A program made the translations under genes and the position numbers. A DNA stretch of 64,000 bases. Origin: Arthrobacter sp. EpRS71 (lineage in GTDB: Bacteria; Actinomycetota; Actinomycetes; Actinomycetales; Micrococcaceae). The notes beneath the pieces are model-generated. The model saw only the letters and a list, made by a program, of their open reading frames with translations. It did no database searches and had not been told where the DNA came from. The stretch lies in NCBI RefSeq assembly GCF_001512285.1, contig NZ_LNUV01000003.1:940686-1004685 (forward strand). Reading direction: 5' to 3'. Shown here piece by piece: positions 1-8,846 of this stretch (the stretch's first letter is position 1; every line of letters starts with the position of its first letter).

Positions 1-981
1 GAATCCTTGGTGGGCGGGCTCGGGACGCGCGAGGAGTTGATCGCCACCAGCGACGTCATCCTGCTCCCGAAGCCGCAGGCCCAGGATTTGGCCGAACTCC
101 GCGACGGTCAAACGTTGTGGGGCTGGCCTCACTGCGTGCAGGACCGGGCCATCACCCAGTTGGCCATTGACAAAAAGCTCACGCTCATCGCCTTCGAGGC
201 CATGAATCACTGGGCGGGCGACGGCGGGTTCGGCCTGCACGTCTTCCATAAGAACAACGAGCTCGCCGGATACTGCTCCGTACTCCATGCTCTGGCCCTC
301 ACGGGTTCCACGGGCGATTATGGCCGCCGGCTCAGCGCCGTCGTTATTGGCTTCGGTGCCACGGCCCGCGGCGCCGTCACGGCGCTCAACGCCCATGGCA
401 TCCACGACGTCCAGGTCCTGACCAACCGGGGCGTCGCCGCCGTCGGGTCTCCGATCCATTCAGTACGGATTGTGCAATTCGACCATGACAGCAAGGCGCC
501 GTTCCTCAGCGAAGTCATAACCGACAAGGGACGCAAGCCCTTGGCGCCGTTCCTGGCCGCTGCGGACATCGTGGTGAACTGCACCCTGCAGGACCCGAAC
601 GCCCCGCTGACGTACCTTCGCACTGAAGACCTGACGGAATTCCAACCGGACAGCCTGATTGTGGATGTGTCCTGTGACGAAGGCATGGGCTTCAGCTGGG
701 CGCGGACCACCACGTTCGACGAGCCCATGTTCCGCGTGGGCGGGCACGTCAATTACTACGCCGTGGACCACAGCCCGTCCTACCTGTGGAATTCGGCCAG
801 CTGGGAAATCAGCGAGGCCCTGCTTCCGTTCCTGGACACCGTGGTGGCGGGACCGGACGGATGGGATGCCAACGAGACCGTCTCCCGCGCCATCGAAATA
901 CGCGATGGCGTTATTCGCAATCCGGACGTCCTGGAGTTCCAGGGACGCTCAGCGGAATACCCACACTTGCCAGTGGCCTAG
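1..981 (+). CDS. N5-(carboxyethyl)ornithine synthase / alanine dehydrogenase-like protein, 5' partial
   Basis: The reading frame is already open at base 1, so the start lies outside the window and only the last roughly 326 residues are present. The protein matches the alanine dehydrogenase/transhydrogenase fold. The N-terminal part contains GWPHCVQDRAI and a conserved FEAMNHW segment. A Rossmann segment AVVIGFGATARG follows at about residue 111 of the visible part, and VVNCTLQDP and VDVSCDEGMGF occur near the NAD-binding cleft. Relatives reduce or oxidise amino-acid imines with NAD(P)H, and N5-(carboxyethyl)ornithine synthase is the closest named type I recognise. The exact substrate is inferred, not shown. 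A strong bidirectional hairpin follows the stop. Confidence 0.75.
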   Translation, partial: ESLVGGLGTREELIATSDVILLPKPQAQDLAELRDGQTLWGWPHCVQDRAITQLAIDKKLTLIAFEAMNHWAGDGGFGLHVFHKNNELAGYCSVLHALALTGSTGDYGRRLSAVVIGFGATARGAVTALNAHGIHDVQVLTNRGVAAVGSPIHSVRIVQFDHDSKAPFLSEVITDKGRKPLAPFLAAADIVVNCTLQDPNAPLTYLRTEDLTEFQPDSLIVDVSCDEGMGFSWARTTTFDEPMFRVGGHVNYYAVDHSPSYLWNSASWEISEALLPFLDTVVAGPDGWDANETVSRAIEIRDGVIRNPDVLEFQGRSAEYPHLPVA

Positions 982-1000
982 CCACCAGCTCGACGCACCA

Positions 1001-1032
1001 TGAAGCGCCCCCGTCTCGCCGGGGGCGCTTCA
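1001..1032. terminator. Bidirectional intrinsic terminator
   Basis: A 13-bp perfect inverted repeat (1001-1013 with 1020-1032) has a 6-nt loop. It lies between two convergent genes whose stops flank it (981 on plus, 1035 on minus), so it probably ends both transcripts. Confidence 0.85.
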
Positions 1033-1034
1033 CT

Positions 1035-2420
1035 TTAAACCGTTTGCGGCTCCTGCACGATCCGCAGCACCCGCCGCCGATCCCGCAGGTCCACTTTGAT
1101 GTGCAGGGATGACTTCCGGGCCAGGACGACGGCGACTACCACCGCCGCGATGGCCGGCACACCACCGGAGATCAGGACGGCCAAGTGGGGTCCGAGATGC
1201 TCGGCGAGCCAACCCATCATGGGTCCACCGATTGCCTGCCCACCGATCAGCACCACGAGGTACAAGCTCATGACGCGTCCGCGGATGCTCATGTTGGAGC
1301 TGGTCTGCACCATTTGGTTGGCGGCGGTGAGGAACATCAGGCACCAGAATCCGGCGAGGACCATGGTGACACTGAACCACACCATGGTTGGCATGAGCGA
1401 AGACACGCAGAGCATCAGGCCATACAGCCCGGCAGAGGTCACCACCGACCGCAACCGCAGCTGACGGCGGCGGGTGGACGCAACCGCTCCCGCGAGTGCA
1501 CCGAGCGCAACCATGGCGTTCAGCAGGCCGTAGCCTCCGGCGCCGGCGTCGTACACGTGGTCCGCGAAAGCAGCCAGCAGCACGGGCAAGCTCATGGCGA
1601 AAACTGCGACGAAGCCGGCCATCAACCACGGCCAGTAGATGGTGGGCTTGCTGAGCGCGTAATTGAGGCCTTCGCGCAGCATCCCCTTCTTGCGGGGAGT
1701 TGGCTGGCTCAGGTGCAACTGGTCCTTGCGGAGGATCAGCAGCATGGCCACCGTGGAGCAGCATGCCACCGCGTTCGCGGCGAAGGCCCAGCCGGCACCC
1801 AATGCGGTGAGCAGCACACCGGCCAGGGCGGGGCCAATCAGTCCGCCCAGCTGGAACGTTGTGGAGTTCACGCTGATGGCGTTCCGCAGGTACTTGGGGC
1901 CCACCAGCTCGTTGACGAACACTTGCCGGGCCGGCTGGTCCAGAACCGTTACGAAGCCCAGCGCCAGCGCGATCACATAAACGTGCCAGACCTCAACGCG
2001 CTGGCTCAGCGAGAGCACCGCGAGCAGGGCGGCAAGTACCGCTGCCGCCGATTGGCAGATGATGAGGATCTTTCGCTTGGCAAAGCGGTCGGCGATCATG
2101 CCGCCCCACGGGCCAAGGAAAAGCGACGGCATGAATTGCAGCGCCACCGTAATTCCGACGGCGGTGACGGAACCGGACAGCTGGAGCACCATCCAGTCCT
2201 GGGCGATGCGCTGCATCCAGATGGCGATCACGGCAATGAAGTGGCCGATCGCGAAGATCCTGAAATTGGGGACCTTCAGGGAGATGAAGGTATGCCGCCA
2301 GGGCAGCTTTTCACTCACGACGGCGAGTGGCTGGGTGACGGTGTCCGCGGGCGGAGGTGCGGACAGGGAATCGATGACGGGCTGGCTGACGTTTGCCGCT
2401 GAAGGCGGTGGGGGTGCCAA
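1035..2420 (-). CDS. MFS transporter, EntS/MFS_3-type drug or metabolite exporter
   Basis: This 461-residue integral membrane protein has about 12 hydrophobic segments. The MFS loop signature between TM2 and TM3 reads GGMIADRFAKRKILI, matching G-x-x-x-D-R-x-G-R-R/K. Family members export small molecules by proton antiport. The region VLDQPARQVFVNELVG is typical of the EntS-like (MFS_3) subgroup. The likely start is TTG at 2418-2420, preceded by GAGG about 7 bases upstream; there is no better ATG before the first membrane segment. The gene is divergent from a LysR regulator, which is its likely controller. Substrate unknown. Confidence 0.85.
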   Translation of the reverse strand: MAPPPPSAANVSQPVIDSLSAPPPADTVTQPLAVVSEKLPWRHTFISLKVPNFRIFAIGHFIAVIAIWMQRIAQDWMVLQLSGSVTAVGITVALQFMPSLFLGPWGGMIADRFAKRKILIICQSAAAVLAALLAVLSLSQRVEVWHVYVIALALGFVTVLDQPARQVFVNELVGPKYLRNAISVNSTTFQLGGLIGPALAGVLLTALGAGWAFAANAVACCSTVAMLLILRKDQLHLSQPTPRKKGMLREGLNYALSKPTIYWPWLMAGFVAVFAMSLPVLLAAFADHVYDAGAGGYGLLNAMVALGALAGAVASTRRRQLRLRSVVTSAGLYGLMLCVSSLMPTMVWFSVTMVLAGFWCLMFLTAANQMVQTSSNMSIRGRVMSLYLVVLIGGQAIGGPMMGWLAEHLGPHLAVLISGGVPAIAAVVVAVVLARKSSLHIKVDLRDRRRVLRIVQEPQTV

Positions 2421-2512
2421 AGGTAGTCCTCGGATGGAGAGTTTCGGTGGGATGCGTTTAACGCTAAGGTTGCCAGCAACAATTATGGAAGCGTATTGCG
2501 CCTATAACTAGC

Positions 2513-2527
2513 ATTGCGGAATGCAAT
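2513..2527. promoter_or_regulatory. Putative LysR-type binding box
   Basis: ATTGC-N5-GCAAT is a perfect interrupted palindrome with the T-N11-A form typical of LysR boxes. It lies in the divergent intergenic region between the MFS exporter and the LysR gene. Its role is inferred from position and symmetry. Confidence 0.5.
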
Positions 2528-2598
2528 GAGCTGCTTGCGGCACCAAGGAAAGCGGCGCAGTACTCCGGCCCGGCGCTGACCTGCGCTTTAGGAGTTCC

Positions 2599-3453
2599 GT
2601 GTTCGAACCTGTCCAGCTCCGTTCCTTTTTGGCCGTCGCGGAAACGTTGAGTTTCACCAAAGCCGCAGAGCGTCTTGGGCTCGCGCAGCCCACTGTCAGC
2701 CAGCATGTCCGCAAGCTCGAGGCGTCCGCCAAAAGGGTGCTGGTTGCCCGCGATACGCGCGAAGTCCGGCTCACCGATAACGGCGATGCCATGGCCGGTT
2801 TTGCCCGCAGCATCCTTGCCGCCCACGACTCCGCCGCCCGCTACTTTTCGGGTTCTGCCATGCGCGGACGCCTCCGATTTGGAACCGCCGACGACCTCGC
2901 CATTACGGGCCTCCCCCGCATCCTCCGAGAGTTCCGGCAGCTCTACCCGCAAATCAACCTGGAGCTCACCGTCAGCCAAAGCGACCAGCTCTACAAGCGG
3001 CTCAATGCCGGTCAACTGGACCTGGTCTTCGTGAAATGGGTAGCCGGAGCCAAGGAAGGCACGGTGGTCCGGCACGACAACTTCGCCTGGGTGGGCGTCG
3101 AGCAGACCGTCCTTGAACCCGGCGCACCCGTCCCGCTCATCGCCTACCCCGCGCCCAGCCTCAGCCGAAAACTCGCCATCGATGCTTTGGAAGCCGAGGG
3201 CCGGACCTGGCGGATCACGTGCAGCACCAAGCAAATCAGCGGGGTGCTTGCCGCAGTCCGGGCAGGCATTGGTGTGGCGGTGATGCCGGCGTCGCTGGTT
3301 CCCGAGGACTTGAAAGTCATCACTCAGAGGTTCGGACTGCCGCCCGTGGGGGACGTCGATTTCACCCTGATCCGCAACCCGCTGGCCAACGCCGAAGTGA
3401 TCGATGCCCTCACCCAGGCCATCATGGGGCGGACGTTGAGTAAGTCGAACTAG
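2599..3453 (+). CDS. LysR-family transcriptional regulator
   Basis: The 284-residue protein has the N-terminal LysR winged helix at about residues 4-63 (LRSFLAVAETLSFTKAAERL, then QPTVSQHVRKLE). It has a C-terminal periplasmic-binding-like effector domain from about residue 90. The start is GTG at 2599 with AGGAG five to nine bases upstream. It is transcribed away from the MFS exporter and a LysR-type box lies between them, so it probably senses a substrate or cognate compound of that exporter. The effector cannot be deduced. Confidence 0.9.
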   Translation: MFEPVQLRSFLAVAETLSFTKAAERLGLAQPTVSQHVRKLEASAKRVLVARDTREVRLTDNGDAMAGFARSILAAHDSAARYFSGSAMRGRLRFGTADDLAITGLPRILREFRQLYPQINLELTVSQSDQLYKRLNAGQLDLVFVKWVAGAKEGTVVRHDNFAWVGVEQTVLEPGAPVPLIAYPAPSLSRKLAIDALEAEGRTWRITCSTKQISGVLAAVRAGIGVAVMPASLVPEDLKVITQRFGLPPVGDVDFTLIRNPLANAEVIDALTQAIMGRTLSKSN

Positions 3454-3679
3454 TGGTCCGGGCGGCTCGGCCGATTTGATCTCGCGTAGTGCGTCGCACC
3501 CGTTTCCGCAGTGCGCACCCGTAACCTCTGGTGCGTGTGGCGGGAGCGGGTGCGGTGTCGCTGCCTGAGGGGTGCGCGCGGCGGGAACGGGCGCGCAAGA
3601 CCGGCGGGAGCGGGCTCGGAAATGCTCAACAGGCGATACACCCTTACCGGGTAAGCGCATTCCCGGTATCCTGTGAAGC

Positions 3680-4453
3680 ATGATCGACCTCACCACTCTG
3701 GCTGACCTCACGCCGGGCATTTGTTCCGTCACCCTTCGCTCGCACGGGATCGACGAGGTGGTCCGGATTTCCTCGAATGCGGGCCTTGCCGGCATCGAGT
3801 GGGGTACTGACGTCCATGTGAGTGATGTTGATTCCGCCGCGCACGCCAAGGCCGCCACTGAAGCCGCCGGACTGACAGTCCTATCGCTCGGCTCGTACTA
3901 CCGTTGCGGCGCTTTTGGAGACTTCGGGCGGGCATTGGACCTTGCCACCGCGGTCGGCGCCCCAAGGATCAGGGTATGGGCCGGGGAGCTTGGCTCAGCC
4001 GGCGCGAGCCAGGAGCACTGGGATGCAGTGGTGAAGGACACGCAACGCATTGCCGATCTGGCCTCTGAACACGGCGTGGCCATTGCTTTCGAGTACCACG
4101 GCAACACTCTCACCGACTCCCCCGCCACCACCCTCGACCTCCTGAACCGGGTCAACCACGCCAACGTCGGCACTTACTGGCAGCCCGCCGTCGGACTTTC
4201 AGACCAGCAGGCGCTGGAGTCCCTCCACCAGGTCCTGCCGCATGTGGTGGGCGTGCATTGTTTCTCGTGGGGGCCGGAGGCCGAGCGCTTCCCGCTGCGC
4301 AACCGGAAACTGCTGTGGCAGACCGTCACCGATGTTCTGCGGGGCAACGGCAAGGACATGGACATCATGTTGGAATTCGTCGAGGACGACCTTCCGGACA
4401 ACGTGCTCAACGACGCCGCTTTCCTGCACACCATCACTTTGGGCGAGGACTAA
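3680..4453 (+). CDS. Sugar phosphate isomerase/epimerase (xylose isomerase-like TIM barrel)
   Basis: The 257-residue protein has the AP_endonuc_2 / xylose-isomerase-like barrel fold. Metal-ligand candidates sit at strand ends: AIAFEYHGNT (Glu, His), VGVHCFSWGPE (His) and DIMLEFVEDD (Glu). Family members isomerise or epimerise sugars or keto-sugars. The ATG at 3680 lies just after TATCCT, a possible -10 element. A perfect palindrome CTTACC-G-GGTAAG at 3643-3655 overlaps the promoter region and may be an operator. The gene stands alone, facing the esterase gene convergently. Substrate unknown. Confidence 0.8.
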   Translation: MIDLTTLADLTPGICSVTLRSHGIDEVVRISSNAGLAGIEWGTDVHVSDVDSAAHAKAATEAAGLTVLSLGSYYRCGAFGDFGRALDLATAVGAPRIRVWAGELGSAGASQEHWDAVVKDTQRIADLASEHGVAIAFEYHGNTLTDSPATTLDLLNRVNHANVGTYWQPAVGLSDQQALESLHQVLPHVVGVHCFSWGPEAERFPLRNRKLLWQTVTDVLRGNGKDMDIMLEFVEDDLPDNVLNDAAFLHTITLGED

Positions 4454-4480
4454 CCTTTCCGGCGGACCACGCTGCCCGGG

Positions 4481-5233
4481 CTATACAGCCCAACCCATCC
4501 GGCGGAGCCACGCGGCGCAGAGCCCGGTCCATTGCTCGGCGCCGGGCGCGCCTGCTGCCAGGCCGATGCCGTGGATGCCGTTCGGAAACACATGCAGCTC
4601 CGTGGCAACTCCGGCCCTGCTCAGCGCTCCCGCGTAGGCCAGGCTGTGGCTGACAGGGACGGATTGGTCGTCGGCCGTGTGCCAGAGGAATGCCGGGGGT
4701 GTTGCCGGGGTGACGTGCAGTTCGGCGGACAGCTGCCGCAGGATTTCAGGCCCCGCTCCCTCGCCGGCCACGTTGTCCACGGACCCTTGGTGCACCGAAT
4801 CCACGAAGGAAATGACCGGATAGCAGAGGATACTGAGGTCCGGCACGGACTCGCTGATGTCCAGCGCAGGCTCGCCCGTTGGCACCCGCACAGACAAAGT
4901 TGCGGCGAGATGCCCACCAGCCGAGAACCCGAGGACACCCACACGCGAGGGATCAACCTTCAGCCCGTGTCCTCCGCTGCGGATCCAGATCATGGATTGC
5001 TTGGCGGCGGCTAACGGCGCCGGGTGCCGATGGGGTGCCACTGGGTATCGGAGCACGAACGCGTGGATCCCCAGCGAAGCGAGCCACTCTGCCACGGGTT
5101 CGGCTTCATGGTCTGCCGTTTTCGCGTAGCCTCCGCCGGGCAGAACCAGGGCTGCGGGCGCCGCCAGACCGGAAGGCCCGACGGCGGGAATCACCGTGAG
5201 CGCTTGGGGCGCCTGAGCCTCCGCGGTGGTCAT
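4481..5233 (-). CDS. Alpha/beta hydrolase (acetyl-xylan esterase / BD-FAE-like)
   Basis: The 250-residue hydrolase has the nucleophile elbow GFSAG at residues 102-106 (Ser104). An oxyanion-hole motif PGGGY lies at 32-36, and Asp (TADDQSVPV) and His (NGIHGIG) complete a plausible triad. No signal peptide is seen, so it acts in the cytoplasm. The start codon overlaps the stop of the LacI gene upstream (ATGA at 5230-5233), so the two are translationally coupled. This supports a role in removing acyl groups from the sugar or glycoside controlled by that repressor. Related enzymes deacetylate xylo-oligosaccharides; the actual ester is inferred. Confidence 0.8.
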   Translation of the reverse strand: MTTAEAQAPQALTVIPAVGPSGLAAPAALVLPGGGYAKTADHEAEPVAEWLASLGIHAFVLRYPVAPHRHPAPLAAAKQSMIWIRSGGHGLKVDPSRVGVLGFSAGGHLAATLSVRVPTGEPALDISESVPDLSILCYPVISFVDSVHQGSVDNVAGEGAGPEILRQLSAELHVTPATPPAFLWHTADDQSVPVSHSLAYAGALSRAGVATELHVFPNGIHGIGLAAGAPGAEQWTGLCAAWLRRMGWAV

Positions 5234-6267
5234 ACCTGCGATTCCACCGGGGTTTCAGTGCTGCGGCGGAGCTTGACCGCGCCGCTGACGGGCGGGGTGT
5301 CAGGATCTCCTGCGGCGAGGCGTCCAATGTCCTCGAGCGGCAGATGCACCGTTGAAAGAGCGGGCCGGAAGTCGCGGAGGGTTTCAATATCGTCGAAGCC
5401 GGCAATCGTGGCGTCCCGGGGAATCCACACACCTTCGGGTCGGAGAGCAGCGGTAACGCCAATGGCCATGACGTCGTTCACCGCGAAGATGCACAGCCGT
5501 TCCGGGGATGCCTTGATCCGGTCTGCGAGCGCCAGGCCGGCTTCGTATCCACCGGCGCGGTTGAATCCGGTGCGGATGATTTCCGCTGTGGGCCTGCCGG
5601 CGTCTGCTAGTCCTCGCTGGAATCCGCGAACCCTGTCGTCGGAGGTGTAAAGCCCTTCGGGGCCGGCAACGATCAGGAATTCGCCGTGGTGGGTCGCGGC
5701 CAGTTCGGCGGCCAGCCCCGCAGCGAGTTCCTCGTTGGGGACTTTCACCACGTGGTAGCCCTCGGTGGTGGATGCTCCAACTACCGGGTGGCCCACCACT
5801 CCCACGTGCCCGCCGTTGCGGCAGTAGCGGTCCAGTTCGGCGGCGAGTTCAGTGTTTCCCTGCTTGTCCTCGGGGCGGACGGAGCGCGAGCCGGCGATCA
5901 CGATGGAGTCGGCGCGGCGGGCAGCGAAGGCAGCTACTGCTTCCTTTTCGTCGTGCGGGGCACCGGATGTGCTGGCCAGCAGGACCATGCGGTTCTGTTG
6001 GCGGGCTGCTTCCTGGACGCCGCGGGCGATGGCGGAGAAGTAGGGATCGGCTATGTCGTGGACAATCAGGCCGATCAACCCTGAACTGGACTTTGCGAGC
6101 GCCTGCGCCTGCGCATTGGGAACATAGCCCAGCTTGTCGGCGGCTTCGCGGACGCGCTCGGCGATGTCCTCGGCCGGCTTGCGGGTGGAGCCGTTAAGGA
6201 CCCGGGATGCCGTGGCCAGGGAGACCCCGGCCATACGGGCGACTTCACTCAGTGTGCTGGCGGCCAC
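5230..6267 (-). CDS. LacI-family transcriptional repressor
   Basis: The 345-residue protein begins with a LacI helix-turn-helix (TLSEVARMAGVSLATASRVL), followed by a periplasmic-binding-type sugar-sensing domain containing LIGLIVHDIADPYFSAIARG. I chose GTG at 6265-6267 because AAAGGAGG lies six bases upstream and the helix-turn-helix starts directly after it. A longer open frame to 6426 has no LacI-like sequence. The gene is coupled to the esterase downstream and divergent from the Gfo/Idh-DUF993-isomerase operon. Two LacI-type near-palindromes lie in the shared promoter region, so it probably represses both directions. Confidence 0.88.
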   Translation of the reverse strand: MAASTLSEVARMAGVSLATASRVLNGSTRKPAEDIAERVREAADKLGYVPNAQAQALAKSSSGLIGLIVHDIADPYFSAIARGVQEAARQQNRMVLLASTSGAPHDEKEAVAAFAARRADSIVIAGSRSVRPEDKQGNTELAAELDRYCRNGGHVGVVGHPVVGASTTEGYHVVKVPNEELAAGLAAELAATHHGEFLIVAGPEGLYTSDDRVRGFQRGLADAGRPTAEIIRTGFNRAGGYEAGLALADRIKASPERLCIFAVNDVMAIGVTAALRPEGVWIPRDATIAGFDDIETLRDFRPALSTVHLPLEDIGRLAAGDPDTPPVSGAVKLRRSTETPVESQV

Positions 6268-6334
6268 GGGGCCCTCCTTTTCTGCAAGCGTCGGGACTGG
6301 CGCTAAGGAAATTATGGCAGTTCTCGCAGAATTT

Positions 6335-6351
6335 TGGGAAAGCGCTTGCCA
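6335..6351. promoter_or_regulatory. LacI-type operator 1
   Basis: TGGGAAAGCGCTTGCCA is a near-palindrome centred on AGCGCT, the usual LacI/CcpA-like core. It lies upstream of the LacI gene start and would block transcription toward it or toward the divergent operon. Confidence 0.65.
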
Positions 6352-6385
6352 GCACGGCGCGCCATAGTGCATGATCGATTGCAGC

Positions 6386-6401
6386 GGGAATGCGCTTTCC
6401 C
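6386..6401. promoter_or_regulatory. LacI-type operator 2
   Basis: GGGAATGCGCTTTCCC is a 16-bp palindrome with one mismatch. Its centre is 50 bp from operator 1, roughly five helical turns. That spacing would suit repression by a tetramer or cooperative dimers over the operon promoter. Confidence 0.65.
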
Positions 6402-6462
6402 ACATGACAGAAGTAAGCACCGGCAACGCTCAGCGGCCGGCACACAAGGCACTGGAGAAAAC

Positions 6463-7632
6463 ATGGGCTTCGAAACAAAGACGATCCGTATCGCCATGAA
6501 CGGCATCACCGGCCGTATGGGCTACCGTCAGCACCTGCTGCGGTCCATCCTCCCCATCCGCGATGCCGGCGGCTTCACCCTCGAAGACGGCACCAAGGTT
6601 CAGGTGGAACCGATCCTGGTTGGCCGCAACGAAGCCAAGATCCGCGAGCTCGCCGAGCTCCACAAGGTCTCCGAATGGTCCACCGACCTGGACGCCGTCA
6701 TCGCCGATCCCACCGTGGACATCGTGTTTGACGCTTCCATGACCAGCCTCCGCGCCGCCACCTTGAAGAAGGCAATGCGCGCCGGCAAGCACATCTTCAC
6801 CGAAAAGCCCACGGCCGAGACCCTGGAAGAGGCAATCGAGCTCGCCCAGATCGGCAAGGAATCCGGCGTCACAGCAGGCGTTGTGCACGACAAGCTGTAC
6901 CTCCCCGGCCTGGTCAAGCTCCGCCGTCTGGTGGATGAGGGCTTCTTCGGCCGCATCCTCTCCATCCGAGGCGAATTCGGCTACTGGGTCTTCGAAGGCG
7001 ACGTCCAGGCCGCACAGCGTCCCTCCTGGAACTACCGCAAGGAAGACGGCGGTGGAATGACCACGGACATGTTCTGCCACTGGAACTACGTCCTTGAAGG
7101 CATCATCGGCAAGGTCAAGAGCGTCAACGCCAAGACCGCCACGCACATCCCCGCACGCTGGGACGAAGCCGGCAAGGAATACAAGGCCACCGCCGACGAC
7201 GCCTCCTACGGCATCTTCGAACTGGAGACCCCGGGCGGCGACGACGTCATCGGCCAGATCAACTCCTCCTGGGCCGTTCGCGTCTACCGCGACGAACTGG
7301 TGGAGTTCCAGATCGACGGCACGCACGGTTCCGCCGTCGCCGGTTTGAACAAGTGCGTTGCGCAGCAGCGCGCCCACACCCCCAAGCCCGTCTGGAACCC
7401 GGACCTGCCCGTCACGGAATCCTTCCGCAGCCAGTGGCAGGAAGTTCCCGCCAACGCTGAACTGGACAACGGCTTCAAGCTGCAGTGGGAAGAATTCCTG
7501 CGCGATGTGGTCGCCGGCCGCGAGCACCGCTTCGGCCTGCTCTCCGCAGCCCGCGGCGTGCAGCTGGCTGAGCTCGGCCTGCAGTCCTCGGCTGAACGCC
7601 GCACCATCGACATCCCGGAGATCACCCTCTAA
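6463..7632 (+). CDS. Gfo/Idh/MocA-family NAD(P)-dependent oxidoreductase
   Basis: This is a 389-residue sugar oxidoreductase. The N-terminal Rossmann domain carries GITGRMG at residues 14-20, a variant resembling the DapB glycine motif. The family lysine motif EKP lies at 114-116 (HIFTEKPTAETLEEA). The C-terminal domain has the catalytic-type sequence GGGMTTDMFCHWNY. Family members oxidise or reduce ring hydroxyls of sugars, often forming 3-keto derivatives. The start ATG 6463 follows GGAG; the longer frame to 6334 crosses the operators and is not coding. It is the first gene of a three-gene coupled operon (TAATG with the next gene). Substrate unknown. Confidence 0.85.
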   Translation: MGFETKTIRIAMNGITGRMGYRQHLLRSILPIRDAGGFTLEDGTKVQVEPILVGRNEAKIRELAELHKVSEWSTDLDAVIADPTVDIVFDASMTSLRAATLKKAMRAGKHIFTEKPTAETLEEAIELAQIGKESGVTAGVVHDKLYLPGLVKLRRLVDEGFFGRILSIRGEFGYWVFEGDVQAAQRPSWNYRKEDGGGMTTDMFCHWNYVLEGIIGKVKSVNAKTATHIPARWDEAGKEYKATADDASYGIFELETPGGDDVIGQINSSWAVRVYRDELVEFQIDGTHGSAVAGLNKCVAQQRAHTPKPVWNPDLPVTESFRSQWQEVPANAELDNGFKLQWEEFLRDVVAGREHRFGLLSAARGVQLAELGLQSSAERRTIDIPEITL

Positions 7633-8846
7633 TGACGTCACTGATTCTTCCCACCAACGACGGCGGCACCCGCGAGTACCGCCTGCAGGCGGCCACATCG
7701 TGGGTCAAGCCGACCGCTCCTTTGACCGCTCGCCGCGCCTACGCCGCAGCACACGTCATCCCTGAGGTCGCCGCGGACAACACCCCCGGCGCACCAGCAC
7801 AGCTCGACTGGGATGCCACCCTGGCGTACCGGCACGAGCTGTGGTCCTATGGCTTGGGCGTTGCCGATGCCATGGACACCGCCCAGCGCGGCATGGGCTT
7901 GGACTGGGCCGCGACCCAGCAGCTCATCAAGCGCACCGGGGCCGAGGCCGCTTCCGTGGTGGCAGCAGGCAACGCCGCTATCGCCGGTAAGTCCGTCCGC
8001 GACCTCGTGTCCTGCGGCGCGGGCACCGACCAGCTGGACATTGCGACGCTCCCTGAGGGTGCGGCCGGAATCCAGGCCGTCATCGACGCTTACCGCGAGC
8101 AGATCGCGGTGGTCAGTGAGGCCGGACCCAAGGTCATCCTCATGGCATCCCGTGCCCTGGCCAAGGTTGCCAATGGTGCCGACGACTACCTGCACGTCTA
8201 CTCGACGCTGCTTCAGGAAGTTGACCAGCCCGTCATCCTGCACTGGCTCGGCACCATGTTCGACCCCGCGTTGGCTGGCTACTGGGGCTCCGACGACGTC
8301 TCCGTCGCCACCGAAACGTTCCTCAGCCTGATCCGCGAGCACTCGGACAAGGTTGACGGCGTGAAGGTTTCACTGCTGGACGCTTCCCACGAGGTCGCCC
8401 TCCGCGCGGCCCTGCCTTCCGGTGTGCGCTTGTACACCGGCGACGACTTCAACTACCCGGAACTGATCGACGGCGACGAAACCCACCACTCGGACGCCCT
8501 TCTGGGCATCTTCGCTGCCATCTACCCGGCCGCTTCGGTCGCGTTGCAGAAGTACGACGCCGGCCAAGGTGCGGAAGGGCGCGCCATCCTGGACTCCACC
8601 CGTGAGCTCGGAAAGCACATCTTCAGCGCACCCACGTTCTACTACAAGACCGGCATCGCCTTCATGTCCTGGCTCAACGGCAAGCAGCCCGGTTTCCAGA
8701 TGGTGGGTGGACTGCACTCGGGCCGCTCGGTGCTGCACTTGGCAAAGACCTTCGAACTGGCAGACCAGGCCGGTCTGCTGAAGGACCCCTCGCTGGCGGC
8801 GTTCCGCATGTCCGACTTCCTGCGGATCAACGGAGTAGGCGCATGA
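7632..8846 (+). CDS. DUF993 / dihydrodipicolinate synthase-family protein
   Basis: The 404-residue protein matches the DUF993 group related to DHDPS/N-acetylneuraminate lyase TIM-barrel aldolases. The segment DKVDGVKVSLLD (candidate Schiff-base Lys245) sits where aldolases of this superfamily have their IVGIK lysine. The strand that carries the catalytic tyrosine in DHDPS reads PVILHWLG here, so His or Trp replaces the usual LYN. The start overlaps the previous stop (TAATG) and its end overlaps the next gene (ATGA). By context it may cleave or rearrange the keto-sugar made by the oxidoreductase. No function is established for this family to my knowledge. Confidence 0.75.
   Translation: MTSLILPTNDGGTREYRLQAATSWVKPTAPLTARRAYAAAHVIPEVAADNTPGAPAQLDWDATLAYRHELWSYGLGVADAMDTAQRGMGLDWAATQQLIKRTGAEAASVVAAGNAAIAGKSVRDLVSCGAGTDQLDIATLPEGAAGIQAVIDAYREQIAVVSEAGPKVILMASRALAKVANGADDYLHVYSTLLQEVDQPVILHWLGTMFDPALAGYWGSDDVSVATETFLSLIREHSDKVDGVKVSLLDASHEVALRAALPSGVRLYTGDDFNYPELIDGDETHHSDALLGIFAAIYPAASVALQKYDAGQGAEGRAILDSTRELGKHIFSAPTFYYKTGIAFMSWLNGKQPGFQMVGGLHSGRSVLHLAKTFELADQAGLLKDPSLAAFRMSDFLRINGVGA

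Noticed and set aside
1185..2402. 405-residue plus-strand open frame antisense to the MFS exporter
   Set aside because: Its product is rich in His, Gln and Glu with no family resemblance; the minus-strand MFS protein explains the codon pattern.
2464..3858. 464-residue minus-strand open frame over the LysR gene
   Set aside because: It runs through the divergent promoter and a recognisable LysR gene; no domain is seen.
6430..7698. 422-residue minus-strand open frame over the Gfo/Idh gene
   Set aside because: It is the complement of a strongly biased coding frame, with Val/Gly/Asp-rich low-information sequence and no ribosome-binding site.
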